A stretch of DNA of 64,000 bases from Roseiarcus sp963774195 (GTDB taxonomy: Bacteria > Pseudomonadota > Alphaproteobacteria > Rhizobiales > Beijerinckiaceae): positions 1,364,001 through 1,428,000 of the forward strand of contig CAVZDY010000001.1 in the NCBI GenBank assembly GCA_963774195.1, in the 5' to 3' direction. A program made the translations under genes and the position numbers. The notes below the pieces were generated by a model. That model saw nothing but the letters and a program-made list of their open reading frames with translations, was not told where the DNA came from and ran no database searches. Within the stretch, counting starts at the first letter, position 1. Each line of letters starts with the position of its first letter. This document shows positions 42,498 through 51,620 of this stretch, in pieces.

Positions 42498-43771
42498 CAG
42501 GCGACGCCTTTGCCGCGCGTTTGCAGGCGCGCCATCATGTCCTCGACGCCCTCGCTGGCGAGCCGCGCCAGCAGGTCGTCGAAGGAGGTGGCGTCGGAGC
42601 CGAACGCGTCGCGGCACTCCGCCGGCAGCTTTCTTCTGAGCTCCTCGGCGAAGTCGTTGAGGTCGGCGCGGAAGGCGTCGCTGCCGAGCACCTGCTCTTC
42701 CATCAGCCGGCCGAGTTCGCCGATCGGCCCGAGGCCGTCTCCACCGTTCGCCTTCGGCGGCGAGCAGGCGATGTCGAGCTGCTCGACCCAGCATTTGCCG
42801 GTCGCCTGCGCGCGCTGCTGGGCTTCGGCGGTCAGAACGTCGATGTCGCGGCGGATGCGCCACGCCAAGGGCGTCGCTCCGATCAAGCGCAGGCGGGTCA
42901 CGAGATGCTCCGAGCGCGCCGTCTCGCGGGCCGCCTCGAGCGCGCGCGAGATCGAGCTGGCGAGGTCGCGCCACTCGCCGACGCCGTCGACGTTCACCTC
43001 GACCCGCTCGAACTCGGCGTGGCTCGTGAGGCGCTCTTCGATCTCAACGCTCCCGTCATCGCCGATCGTGACGAGTGTCGCCGTCTTGGCGCCAGCTTCA
43101 TTGATGTCGCGGCCTTGCGGCGCACCCGCCATGACGACGGTCGCAGCGCCACGATAGGTGGCGCGCTTGTGGATGTGGCCAAGCGCCCAATAGGCGAAGC
43201 CGGAGGCGTGGAGGTCCTCGACGCTGCAGGGCCCATAGACGTCGTGCCCCGGCGAGCCGCCGAGGCTCGTGTGCATCAGGCCGATGTTGACGGCCCCGGC
43301 GACCGGCGGCTTGTATTTGACGACGAGGCTCTCCGGAGCCTGGGCGTGGGTGTAGCTCAGGCCGTGGATGACGACGGGAAAGGCGCCGGGCTCGCGCTCG
43401 ATCTGCGCCGCCTCGGCTCTGCCGCCGAACACGTTGACCCGCTCGGGCAGCACCAGCTCGCGGGTGATTTTCGAAAGCGCGTCGTGATTGCCGCGAATGA
43501 CGAACGCCGGGATCTTCGCCTCGTCGAGCCGGGCGAGTTGATCGGCAAGAAAACGCGCGGTTTTCATGGAGGTCTGGTCGCCGTCGTAGAGATCGCCGGC
43601 CAGCACCAGCGCGTCGACGCGCTCCTCGAGGCAGATATCGATGATCCGCTGGAGCGCCGTCCGGGTCGCATTGCCGATCAGGGAGGCAAGCTCCTCGTCG
43701 CGCAGCGAGAGGGAGCGCAGCGGCGAATCGAGATGGACGTCGGCGGCGTGGAGAAAGCGAAACGCGGCGAT
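42497..43771 (-). CDS. YhaO-like DNA repair exonuclease (SbcD/Mre11-type metallophosphoesterase)
   Basis: 424 residues if translation begins at 43771. All five metallophosphoesterase motifs are present: HAADVH, LAGDLYDGD, IRGNHD, LMHTS and ALGHIHKR. The first lies upstream of the first ordinary start codon (GTG at 43606), so the gene must begin further left. Between the upstream in-frame stop and HAADVH there is no ATG, GTG, TTG or CTG. A strong AACGGAGG sits just before an ATC at 43771, giving (M)AAFRFLHAADVH, the expected family start. Either ATC is used as a rare start codon or one base is wrong. It is coupled to the YhaN-like gene. Confidence 0.82.
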   Translation of the reverse strand: MAAFRFLHAADVHLDSPLRSLSLRDEELASLIGNATRTALQRIIDICLEERVDALVLAGDLYDGDQTSMKTARFLADQLARLDEAKIPAFVIRGNHDALSKITRELVLPERVNVFGGRAEAAQIEREPGAFPVVIHGLSYTHAQAPESLVVKYKPPVAGAVNIGLMHTSLGGSPGHDVYGPCSVEDLHASGFAYWALGHIHKRATYRGAATVVMAGAPQGRDINEAGAKTATLVTIGDDGSVEIEERLTSHAEFERVEVNVDGVGEWRDLASSISRALEAARETARSEHLVTRLRLIGATPLAWRIRRDIDVLTAEAQQRAQATGKCWVEQLDIACSPPKANGGDGLGPIGELGRLMEEQVLGSDAFRADLNDFAEELRRKLPAECRDAFGSDATSFDDLLARLASEGVEDMMARLQTRGKGVA

Positions 43772-43905
43772 CGGAGCCTCCGTTCTCGATCCGTCTTTTC
43801 GGGCGAAGCCCGAACCGTCGACCCCGAATCAGGCCCAAACCGAATCGGCTCTCTATACCACGCAATGCGGGCGCCGGGCCTGAGCCCGGCCGACGCGGGG
43901 CCCAG

Positions 43906-44190
43906 CTACATGGACTGTGTCGAGATCGTTCTCGTCGGGGCCAGTTCTCTGAGAGCGTTGCGCAGTCCATGCATCTGATCGACGAGATGCAGGATCACGG
44001 CGACGCCTTCTTCGTTGACGCCCATCGGGCCGCGAAGATCGAGAATGAGCCGGCCGCGGGCGATATCGACGGCGGAGAAACGCCTGCCCTGCGCCGACAA
44101 TTCTGGGCGTACCCAGCCTTCGTCGATCCAGATGGCGAGCGCCGCCTGCTGGAGGCCGAGCTCGTGGCAAAATTCGATGTCGTCGATCAT
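43906..44190 (-). CDS. cbpM: Chaperone modulatory protein CbpM
   Basis: 94 residues. The MerR-like helical start FCHELGLQQAALAIWIDEGW and the C-terminal VILHLVDQMHGLRNALREL match CbpM, which binds the J-domain of CbpA and inhibits its co-chaperone and DNA-binding activity. It starts directly after the TAG of cbpA, without a spacer, so the two are translated together as in other proteobacteria. Confidence 0.85.
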   Translation of the reverse strand: MIDDIEFCHELGLQQAALAIWIDEGWVRPELSAQGRRFSAVDIARGRLILDLRGPMGVNEEGVAVILHLVDQMHGLRNALRELAPTRTISTQSM

Positions 44191-45096
44191 CTATGTCCCC
44201 ATCCGCCGTCTTGGATCGTAGTCGCGCCCCGCCCAATGCGACGCAAAAGCTTCCAGCTCGGGGTCGGGGGACTCGGGCAGCGTCACGCGCAATGTAAGAC
44301 GTTCGTCGCCGTGCGTTCCATCCCGGCGGCGAACGCCCTTGCCCCGCAGGCGAAGCACTTTGCCGCTGTTGGATCCCTTGGGAATGGTGACCTCGACCGC
44401 GCCGGTGGGCGTCGGGACGGTGACCTTGCCGCCAAGCACCGCCTCGGGCAGCGTGATCGGCAGCTCCAGGGTGATGTCGTCGCCCTCCCGCTTGAAGAAG
44501 GGATGGGGGCGGACAGCGATCTCGACCAGAGCATCGCCCGGCTCGCCGCCTTCGAGGCCCGGCTCGCCCTTGCCGGCGAGCCGCAGGACTTGCCCCTCGC
44601 GTGCGCCGGGAGGGATGACGACCTCGAGCGCGGAGCCGTCCGGCAGCGTGACGCGGCGCGACGCGCCGTTTACCGCATCGAGGAAATCGACCTCGAGGTG
44701 ATAGCGTCGATCGGCGCCGCGCAAGCGAAAGCGCCCCCGGCCGCCGCGCGAGAAGGCTGCGAAAATGTCCGCGTCGCTGAAATCCTGGAAGCCGGACTCG
44801 GTTTCGTAGTGCGGCGAAGCTTCGTCCCCCTGAGCGAAGTCGCGGTAGTATCGGCGCTGCGGCGCTTCGGCGCCGGAGGTGTCGATCTCGCCCCGATCGA
44901 AGCGACCGCGCTTGTCCTCGTCGCCCAGGATGTCATAGGCGGCGTTCAGATCCTGGAATTTGCCCTGCGCGTCCTTGTCTCCCGGATTGAGATCGGGATG
45001 GACCTGTTTGGCGAGCCGGCGATAGGCTTTCTGAATGTCCTTCTGCGAGGCGTTCCGCGCCACGCCAAGCAGGTCGTAGGGATCGCCGGCAGCCAT
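44191..45096 (-). CDS. cbpA: CbpA, DnaJ-type co-chaperone / curved-DNA-binding protein
   Basis: 301 residues. An N-terminal J-domain has DPYDLLGVARNASQKDI and the HPD motif in KQVHPDLNPGD (about 30-40). A short linker replaces the Gly/Phe region, and two beta-rich substrate-binding domains follow (DALVEIAVRPHPFFKREGDD, ITLPEAVLGGKVTVPTPTG). The zinc-finger domain of DnaJ is absent, as expected for CbpA. It stimulates DnaK and can bind curved DNA. It forms a bicistronic unit with cbpM. Confidence 0.92.
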   Translation of the reverse strand: MAAGDPYDLLGVARNASQKDIQKAYRRLAKQVHPDLNPGDKDAQGKFQDLNAAYDILGDEDKRGRFDRGEIDTSGAEAPQRRYYRDFAQGDEASPHYETESGFQDFSDADIFAAFSRGGRGRFRLRGADRRYHLEVDFLDAVNGASRRVTLPDGSALEVVIPPGAREGQVLRLAGKGEPGLEGGEPGDALVEIAVRPHPFFKREGDDITLELPITLPEAVLGGKVTVPTPTGAVEVTIPKGSNSGKVLRLRGKGVRRRDGTHGDERLTLRVTLPESPDPELEAFASHWAGRDYDPRRRMGT

Positions 45097-45294
45097 GCGT
45101 CCGCAACTCCAATGAGGACGATCGGCTCAAATGATAATGAGGACCAGCAGAATGGCAATCGACGCCCGTCAACCGGCCGCAAAGCGGAGGCGAGGCAGCA
45201 GCAATACGCCGCCCGCGGCGCGCAGACGGCGCGCATTATCGTTTTCACGACATTGGCTTCGCGCCGCCAGGTTTATTCTAGCGGCGCAACCCTT

Positions 45295-45924
45295 TCAGAG
45301 CGCCGCGTGCGCAGCACCCGGATGGGTGCCGGTCTCATGCATGGCTCGGAGCCTGAAAGCGAGGATCAGCATCAGCACGCCGAACACCAACGCATAGGCG
45401 CCGAGCCACCAGGTCAGCACGACCGCGCCGACCATCGGCGCGATGACCAGCAGCACGCCATACAGGATCGAGACCAAGCCGCCCAGGACGAGCCACCATC
45501 GGCCGTGGTCCAGGTTCAGACGAAACGCGGCGACCATCATCAGCACGCCGGTGATGAGCGCCCAGGCCGCGATCACCAGCACGAAAGTGAGGATCGTGAG
45601 GCCTGGCCAGGCCACCGCGATCGCTGCGGCCAGGATATCGACGATCCCTTCGAGAATCAGAAGGCCCCATCGTTCCTGCCGTCGCATGGAGCGCACCGCG
45701 GCCACGATGTCGCAGATGCCGTCCACCAGCGCGTAAGCCGCGAAGATGAAGACCAGGGACAGCATCGTCGCGCCCGGCCAGGCGAACGTTACGATGCCGA
45801 ATAGGATCGCCACCAGGCCTCGAAGTGCGACCGCCCACCAATTGCGTGCGAGCGCGTCGCTCATCTGGAGATCGATAGCGTAGTCCAGCGCGCGTTCGTG
45901 CCTTGTCGTGTCGCTCGAGCTCAT
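45295..45924 (-). CDS. HdeD-family (DUF308) membrane protein
   Basis: 209 residues from the ATG at 45924, which follows TGGGAG. Six hydrophobic segments form three similar pairs (ALRGLVAILFGIVTFAWPG, LLILEGIVDILAAAIAVAWPG, LVLGGLVSILYGVLLVIAP), each beginning with a Gly-rich helix and ending in a WPG or AP turn. This is the HdeD layout. HdeD in E. coli is tied to acid resistance at high cell density; the biochemical role is unknown. It is a single gene with about 200-bp gaps on each side. Confidence 0.87.
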   Translation of the reverse strand: MSSSDTTRHERALDYAIDLQMSDALARNWWAVALRGLVAILFGIVTFAWPGATMLSLVFIFAAYALVDGICDIVAAVRSMRRQERWGLLILEGIVDILAAAIAVAWPGLTILTFVLVIAAWALITGVLMMVAAFRLNLDHGRWWLVLGGLVSILYGVLLVIAPMVGAVVLTWWLGAYALVFGVLMLILAFRLRAMHETGTHPGAAHAAL

Positions 45925-46153
45925 GTCCGACTCCCATTTTTGTGACGCCAAGACATTTCACAAGACGGGTTCTACGACATGGGTACGAGCGTGCCTCCTT
46001 TTCTTGGCCGCCGTCAATATCATCCACGCGGACCGCGCAATTGTACGAGAGCGCGCAGACGCGGAAACTAAGAAGAACTATGCAAATCGGAGAGGGCGGC
46101 CAAATCTTAGCGAGGCTTTCCGCCATTGCGCGTCGAAGGGTCGAGACCGAGAG

Positions 46154-46825
46154 TTAGCGCGCCGGCACGGCGGATTCGGTCGTCTCTTGCTCGCCGGGGC
46201 GGCGCACGCCAAAGGAATCGAAGATCGTCTCGCAGACGCAGGCGAAGCCCGCGCAGGGCCCTTCTGCGCCGACGCTGCGGCGGGTGACGCGCGCGCCTTC
46301 CTTCAATAGGTACAGCGTATCGGCAAGGAGGTTGGGGTCGGCGGCGCCCGCCGCGCGGCAAAGCTCAGTCAGGCGGATGCGCTGGCGGATCTTGAAGTCC
46401 TCGATGACGTAGCGCGCGGGATGCTCCCACTCCGTCAACTCGACGACGGCGTTCGCCAAGTCGAAACCACGCTCGTCCGAAGCTAGGTATTTGGAAACTT
46501 CCTTGACCCAATCGTGCAACTGCCCGCAAGGATCGCCGGGGTTGGCCGCTTCCATCGCCGCCCAAACCGCCTCCACGTCTTCCAGCGCTCGCTTAAGGCA
46601 GGCGACGATCAGATCGTCCTTGGAGCCGAAATGGCGATAAAGCGTCATCTTGTTGGTGCCGGCCGCTTCGGCGATCGCCTCGACGCCGACGCCGCGAAAG
46701 CCGTGACGATGGAACATGGCTTGCGCGGTCGCCATGATGCGATCGCGCGGGCGAGTTGTGCGGCCTGTTGCTGCGGCGCCACAAAAGGTGGCCTCAGGCT
46801 CTTCGCGTGAAATTTCTTTCGCCAT
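46154..46825 (-). CDS. TetR-family transcriptional regulator of the RND pump
   Basis: 223 residues. The helix-turn-helix region FRGVGVEAIAEAAGTNKMTLYRHF (read in parts; about 40-65) is typical of TetR; the C-terminal ligand domain is helical with several Cys near its end (GPCAGFACVCE). It is divergent from the efflux operon at 47271-51606. Two operator-like GTTAC palindromes lie in the shared intergenic region 17-57 bp upstream of its start, so it should repress both itself and the pump and release on binding a pump substrate. Confidence 0.9.
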   Translation of the reverse strand: MAKEISREEPEATFCGAAATGRTTRPRDRIMATAQAMFHRHGFRGVGVEAIAEAAGTNKMTLYRHFGSKDDLIVACLKRALEDVEAVWAAMEAANPGDPCGQLHDWVKEVSKYLASDERGFDLANAVVELTEWEHPARYVIEDFKIRQRIRLTELCRAAGAADPNLLADTLYLLKEGARVTRRSVGAEGPCAGFACVCETIFDSFGVRRPGEQETTESAVPAR

Positions 46826-46841
46826 GCCTCTTGACCGGTAC

Positions 46842-46857
46842 GTTACCGATCGGTAAC
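46842..46857. promoter_or_regulatory. TetR operator, perfect 16-bp palindrome
   Basis: GTTACCGATCGGTAAC is a perfect palindrome 17 bp upstream of the tetR-like start codon. A second imperfect copy is centred 25 bp further on. Confidence 0.75.
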
Positions 46858-46866
46858 AAAGTCGCC

Positions 46867-46882
46867 GTTACTAATCGGTAAC
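46867..46882. promoter_or_regulatory. TetR operator, second copy
   Basis: GTTACTAATCGGTAAC matches the first operator in 14 of 16 positions. It lies between the divergent TetR gene and the efflux operon, so both promoters can be covered. Confidence 0.7.
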
Positions 46883-46966
46883 ACCGGGCCGAGGCCGAAG
46901 TCAATGTCGCAGTCTCGCGCGACTTGACGCAGTCCTGCCAACCGTGAACGATCTGGAATCACCGTC

Positions 46967-47263
46967 ATGACGCTAGGGCTAGAAAATCCCGAGCTCGATG
47001 AGCTCCTTGCCGATCCGGTCGTTCAGGCGGCGATGCGCGCCGACGGCGTCGAGCCGCAGGCAGTCAAATCGCTGATGAAGACTGTCGGGCGCAGGATTGC
47101 GGCGCGTCGCGGCGAGTTCAGCTACTCGGCGGCGCCGCCGCGCGTCGCCAAGGCGGCCAGCCCTTCTCGTGACGAGCTTGCCCTTCCTTTGGTGCGTGGC
47201 GTTTTGCCCTTCGCAGGCGGGGCGCCTATCGGCGCCGGCGAATGCTGCATCGGCTGCCGGTGA
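46967..47263 (+). CDS. Small protein of unknown function upstream of the RND pump
   Basis: 98 residues. The first half (LENPELDELLADPVVQAAMR, then ADGVEPQAVKSLMKTVGRRI) resembles small helical proteins seen in Hyphomicrobiales. The second half is Pro/Gly/Ala-rich and looks less protein-like. It ends 8 bp before the pump start, so it could couple pump translation. The start ATG has only a weak ribosome-binding site. It may be a real small gene or a leader frame; the reading is tentative. Confidence 0.45.
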   Translation: MTLGLENPELDELLADPVVQAAMRADGVEPQAVKSLMKTVGRRIAARRGEFSYSAAPPRVAKAASPSRDELALPLVRGVLPFAGGAPIGAGECCIGCR

Positions 47264-47270
47264 CCGCGTC

Positions 47271-50200
47271 ATGGTGAATTTTTTCATCCACCGGCCGATC
47301 TTCGCGTCGGCGATCGCCGTCCTCATGGTGCTCGCCGGCTCGATTTGCTATTTCGTGCTGCCTGTTTCGCAATTTCCCGACATCACGCCGCCGCAGGTCG
47401 TCGTCACCGCCGACTATCCCGGCGCGAGCGCGCAGGTCGTCGCCGATACGGTGACGACGCCGCTCGAGGAACAGATCAACGGCGTGCAGGGCATGACCTA
47501 CATGTCGTCGGCGAGCTCGAACGACGGCTCCTCGACCATCACGGTGACCTTCGATGTCGGCTACAACCTCGATATTGCGGCGGTCGACGTGCAGAACCGC
47601 GTCGCGCAAGCCGCCGCGTCGTTGCCGGCGATCGTCAACCAGGGCGGCGTGACGATCAAAAAGCAGAACCCGAATTTTGTTCTGATCGTCAATCTGACCT
47701 CGCCCGACGGGTCGGTGGACCCGGTCGCGCTCTCCAACTACGCCTATCTCCAGATCGTCGATCCGCTCAAGCGCCTGCCTGGCGTCGGCGACGTGCAGAT
47801 CTTCGGCGAGCGCCGCTATTCGATGCGCGTCTGGCTCGACCCCGACAAGCTCGCCAATCTCGGCATCACAGCGGTCGACGTGCAGAACGCGATTGCCGAG
47901 CAGAACGTCCAGGTCGCGGCCGGCAAGATCGGCCAATCGCCGGCGCCGCCCGGCACGCCGTTCGAAATGCAGGTGAACGCCACCGGCCGCCTCAGCAATC
48001 CCGAGGAGTTCTCCAACATCATCGTGCGCGCCGATCCCGCCAAGGGCGCCGTCGTGCGCTTGCGCGACGTCGCGCGGGTCGAACTCGGCGCGCTGCAATA
48101 TTCCTCCAGCGCGTTCTTCGGCAAAGACCCGACCGTCGTGCTCGCCGTCTTCCAGACGCCGGGGTCGAACGCGCTCGATCTCGAGCAGCATGTCAAGGAT
48201 AAGATGCAGGAACTGTCGAAGCGGTTCCCGACCGGCATCACCTACGCCATGCACTACGACACGACGCGCTTCGTCTCGGCGGCGATGCGCGAGGTCGTCA
48301 TCACGCTGCTTGAAGCGCTGGCGCTCGTCGTTCTCGTCGTGTTCGTCTTCTTGCAGAACTGGCGCACGACGATCATCCCGACGATCGCCATTCCGGTGTC
48401 GCTGATCGCGACGCTCGCGGTGATGCAGCTTTGCGGCTTCTCGCTGAACATGCTGAGCCTGCTCGGCATGGTGCTGGCGATCGGCCTCGTGGTCGACGAC
48501 GCGATCGTCGTGGTCGAAAACGTCGAGCGTCAGCTCGAGGCGGGGCTGCCGCCGTTGGCGGCGGCCAGAAAGGCGATGGGCGAGGTCACCGGGCCGATCA
48601 TCGCGACCACGGCGGTGCTGATGGCGGTGTTCGTGCCGGTCGCCTTCATTCCCGGCGTATCGGGCCGTCTCTACAATCAGTTCGCGCTGACCGTGGCGAT
48701 CTCCGTCGGCATATCGGCGTTCAACTCGCTGACGCTCAGCCCCGCGCTCAGCGCCGCGTTCCTGCGTCATCGTCCGGCGACGACCTTTCCCCCCTATCGC
48801 TGGTTCAACGCCGCTTTCGACAGACTCTCGCACGGCTATTCCGGCATCGTGGCCGGGCTTATCCGCCATCGCTGGATTCTGCTCGGCCTCTTCATCGCGG
48901 TATGCGGAGCAACCTACGCAGTCGCGCTGCGCATTCCCTCAACATTTGTGCCGGTCGAGGACCAAGGCTATTTCCTCGTCGTCGTCCAGGGACCGGACGG
49001 CTCTTCGCTGGAGCGCACTGACGCGGTCGCCAAGAAGGTGCGCGACATTCTTCAGAACACGCCGGGCGTTCAGATCGCCGGCTTCATCAGCGGCCTCAAC
49101 TTCCTCACCAACGCCGCGCAGTCGAACTCCGCGGTCGAGTTCGCGGTTCTCAAGCCATGGGACGAACGCGGCCCTGACGAAAACGCCTCGAAGCTCGTCG
49201 CAACCGTGCGCAACAAGCTGCTCGGAATTCCCGAGGCCTTCGTGCTGAGCTTCGATCCGCCGTCGATCCAGGGCCTCGGCACAACAGGCGGTTTCGAGTT
49301 TGAGGTCGAGGATATCGCGGGGCACGGCAGCGTTGCTCTGAACGACGCGACCCAGGCGCTGATCGCCGCCGCGCGCAAACAGCCGGAACTCAATCCGCAG
49401 CAGATGTTCACGTCCTTCTCGACGTCGACGCCGCAGTTCCACTACGACCTCGACCGCACCAAGGCGAAGCTCTTGGGTTTGAGCCTGCCGGATGTGTTCA
49501 ACACCCTGCAGATCTACCTCGGGTCGCTTTACGTGAACGACTTCAATCTGTTCGGCCACACCTTCCGCGTGACGTTGCAGGCCGACAAGGGCGCGCGCGC
49601 CAACGCGTCGGACCTCTCGCGTCTCTACGTCAGGAACGCGAGCGGCGGCATGGTGCCGCTCGACACGCTCGGCAGCCTGAGGCCGATCGTCGGCCCCGAG
49701 ACGGTGCCGCACTATAACAACTACGCTTCGGCGTTGATCAACGGCGGACCCGCGCCGGGCTTCAGCTCCGGCCAAGCCGTCGTCGCGATGCAGCGCGCGG
49801 CGGCGGAGGCGTTGCCCAAGGATTTCGGCTACGAATGGACGGGCGTCACCCTCCAGGAGTTGAAAGCCGGGTCCGTCGCGGCGATCGTCTTCGCGCTGGC
49901 GATCGTCTTCGTCTTCGTCATCCTCGCCGCGCAATACGAGAGCTGGTCGATGCCGTTCATGGTGCTCTCCTCGGCGCCGCTCGCACTGTTCGGCGGCCTT
50001 GCGGCGCTCTGGCTCAGGGGGATGCAGATCGACGTCTATTCGCAGATCGGCTTCGTCATGCTGATCGGGCTTGCGGCGAAGAACTCGATTCTGATCATCG
50101 AGTTCGCCAAGCGCCGGCGCGAAGAGGGCTTGAGCATCGTCGAGGCGGCGACAGAGGCGGCGCGCCTGCGTCTGCGGCCGATCCTGATGACGGCGTTCGC

Positions 50201-50447
50201 GTTTATCCTCGGCGTCCTCCCGTTGATGTTCGCGAGCGGCGCCGGCGCGGCGAGCCGTCAGTCGATTGGCACGACCGTGTTCGGCGGCATGGTGGCGGCG
50301 ACGGCGCTGACGCTGGTCTTCGTTCCTGTCTTCTACGCGCTCATCGAGCGCCTGCGCGAGGGGCGCGGCGTCGCGACAGAGGCGGCGCCGGCGTCGGACG
50401 AACATGCCGAAATCGGCCTCGCCCCAGAGCCCGGCCCAGCGGAATAA
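47271..50447 (+). CDS. RND efflux pump, AcrB/HAE1 family inner-membrane transporter
   Basis: 1,058 residues from the ATG at 47271, where the family start MVNFFIHRPIFASAIAVLM lies; the frame is open upstream but not protein-like. It has twelve membrane segments, two large periplasmic loops, the proton-relay Asp pair in GLVVDDAIVVVENVER and the C-terminal LIGLAAKNSILIIEFAKR. It expels amphiphilic compounds (drugs, dyes, detergents or solvents) using the proton gradient, through a TolC-type channel not found here. The pump gene precedes its fusion-protein gene, the reverse of acrAB. Controlled by the divergent TetR regulator. Confidence 0.95.
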   Translation: MVNFFIHRPIFASAIAVLMVLAGSICYFVLPVSQFPDITPPQVVVTADYPGASAQVVADTVTTPLEEQINGVQGMTYMSSASSNDGSSTITVTFDVGYNLDIAAVDVQNRVAQAAASLPAIVNQGGVTIKKQNPNFVLIVNLTSPDGSVDPVALSNYAYLQIVDPLKRLPGVGDVQIFGERRYSMRVWLDPDKLANLGITAVDVQNAIAEQNVQVAAGKIGQSPAPPGTPFEMQVNATGRLSNPEEFSNIIVRADPAKGAVVRLRDVARVELGALQYSSSAFFGKDPTVVLAVFQTPGSNALDLEQHVKDKMQELSKRFPTGITYAMHYDTTRFVSAAMREVVITLLEALALVVLVVFVFLQNWRTTIIPTIAIPVSLIATLAVMQLCGFSLNMLSLLGMVLAIGLVVDDAIVVVENVERQLEAGLPPLAAARKAMGEVTGPIIATTAVLMAVFVPVAFIPGVSGRLYNQFALTVAISVGISAFNSLTLSPALSAAFLRHRPATTFPPYRWFNAAFDRLSHGYSGIVAGLIRHRWILLGLFIAVCGATYAVALRIPSTFVPVEDQGYFLVVVQGPDGSSLERTDAVAKKVRDILQNTPGVQIAGFISGLNFLTNAAQSNSAVEFAVLKPWDERGPDENASKLVATVRNKLLGIPEAFVLSFDPPSIQGLGTTGGFEFEVEDIAGHGSVALNDATQALIAAARKQPELNPQQMFTSFSTSTPQFHYDLDRTKAKLLGLSLPDVFNTLQIYLGSLYVNDFNLFGHTFRVTLQADKGARANASDLSRLYVRNASGGMVPLDTLGSLRPIVGPETVPHYNNYASALINGGPAPGFSSGQAVVAMQRAAAEALPKDFGYEWTGVTLQELKAGSVAAIVFALAIVFVFVILAAQYESWSMPFMVLSSAPLALFGGLAALWLRGMQIDVYSQIGFVMLIGLAAKNSILIIEFAKRRREEGLSIVEAATEAARLRLRPILMTAFAFILGVLPLMFASGAGAASRQSIGTTVFGGMVAATALTLVFVPVFYALIERLREGRGVATEAAPASDEHAEIGLAPEPGPAE

Positions 50448-50460
50448 CAAGGACCTTCCC

Positions 50461-51606
50461 ATGCGAGTTCGGAAAGTCATTCTCACATCGGCCGCGGCGC
50501 TTATTGCGGTGTCGGTCGGCGCTTATGTCGTTCGCCAGAACGCCGGCGTGGCGCCCGGGTCGGCGGCGGCCGCCCCCGGCGGCATGATGATGGCGATGCC
50601 GGTTCCGGTGACGCCAGTCGTCAAGCGCGCGCTGCCGATCTATCTCGAATATCCGGCGCGGATGGAGTCGATCCGCAGCATCTCTTTGCAGGCGCGTGTC
50701 CCCGGATACATCACGGCGCAGGCCGCGCCCGACGGCGCCGACGTCAAGGAGGGCGATCTCCTCTATAAGATCGACCCGCGCGATCTTCAGGCGGCGCTCG
50801 ATCAGATAAAAGCGCAGGCGGCGCGCGACGCGGCCTCGCTCGACTATGCGCGCTCCAATTTCGATCGCGGCTCGGAGCTGGTGAAGAGCGGCTTCGTCGC
50901 CAAGGACGCCTACGATCAGCGCGAGAGCGCGATGCGTCAGGCCGAGGCGGCGGTCGCCATGGACCAGGCGGCGATTCGCACCACCGAACTCAATCTGGGC
51001 TACGCCGAGATCCGAGCGCCCTTCGTTGGCCGGCTCGGCCGCAACCAGGCGCCGATCGGCACTCTGATCAGCGTCGCGGGGGCCGCGCTGAATACGCTCG
51101 TCCAGCTCGATCCGATCTACGTGACCTTCAACCCGAGCGAGACTGAAATCGCCGAGATCGAACAGGCGCGCGCGGCCGGCAAGGTCGAGGCGGAAGTCTT
51201 CACCCCCGGCGACGACAAGCCCCGCCAGCGCGGCCAGCTCACCTTCGTCGACAACAACGTCGATCGCTCGACCGGCACCATCACCGCCCGGGCGACCATC
51301 TCCAATCCGGACTCCTCTCTGCTGCCGGGCGAATACGTGCATGTCCGCCTGCGCGTCAAAGAAATACCCGACGCGCTGATGGTTCCGCAGGTCGCGATCG
51401 GATCGAGCCAACTCGGCAAATATGTCTATGTCGTCGGCGAGGGCGGCAAAGCGGCGATCCGGACGGTCACGCTGGGTCCGTCGGAGGGCGACCTCGTCAA
51501 CGTCGTCGGCGGTGTTGCGGAGGGCGATCAGATCATCACCGGCAACCTGCAGAAGATCGGCCCCGGCTCGCCGGTCCAGCCGATGCCGGCGAAGCCACAG
51601 GGCTGA
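50461..51606 (+). CDS. RND efflux periplasmic adaptor (AcrA/MexA family)
   Basis: 381 residues from the ATG at 50461 after AAGGA. An N-terminal membrane helix (about 5-22) is followed by a Met/Ala/Pro-rich linker, the lipoyl domain (SLQARVPGYITAQAAPDGAD), a helical hairpin, the second lipoyl half (EIRAPFVGRLGRNQAPIGTL) and a beta-barrel (QLTFVDNNVDRSTGTI). No lipobox Cys is present, so it is anchored by its helix and not by lipid. It lies 13 bp after the pump gene and closes the operon. Confidence 0.93.
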   Translation: MRVRKVILTSAAALIAVSVGAYVVRQNAGVAPGSAAAAPGGMMMAMPVPVTPVVKRALPIYLEYPARMESIRSISLQARVPGYITAQAAPDGADVKEGDLLYKIDPRDLQAALDQIKAQAARDAASLDYARSNFDRGSELVKSGFVAKDAYDQRESAMRQAEAAVAMDQAAIRTTELNLGYAEIRAPFVGRLGRNQAPIGTLISVAGAALNTLVQLDPIYVTFNPSETEIAEIEQARAAGKVEAEVFTPGDDKPRQRGQLTFVDNNVDRSTGTITARATISNPDSSLLPGEYVHVRLRVKEIPDALMVPQVAIGSSQLGKYVYVVGEGGKAAIRTVTLGPSEGDLVNVVGGVAEGDQIITGNLQKIGPGSPVQPMPAKPQG

Positions 51607-51620
51607 GTCTTTCCTTCCCC

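Noticed and set aside
38994..43157. Long plus-strand frames (38994-40877 and 41397-43157) opposite yhaN/yhaO
   Set aside because: Compositional shadows of the coiled-coil gene; the minus strand has intact Walker and phosphoesterase motifs.
47226..50486. Large minus-strand frames opposite the RND pump
   Set aside because: His/Arg/Asp-rich shadows; the plus strand gives a full-length AcrB-type protein.
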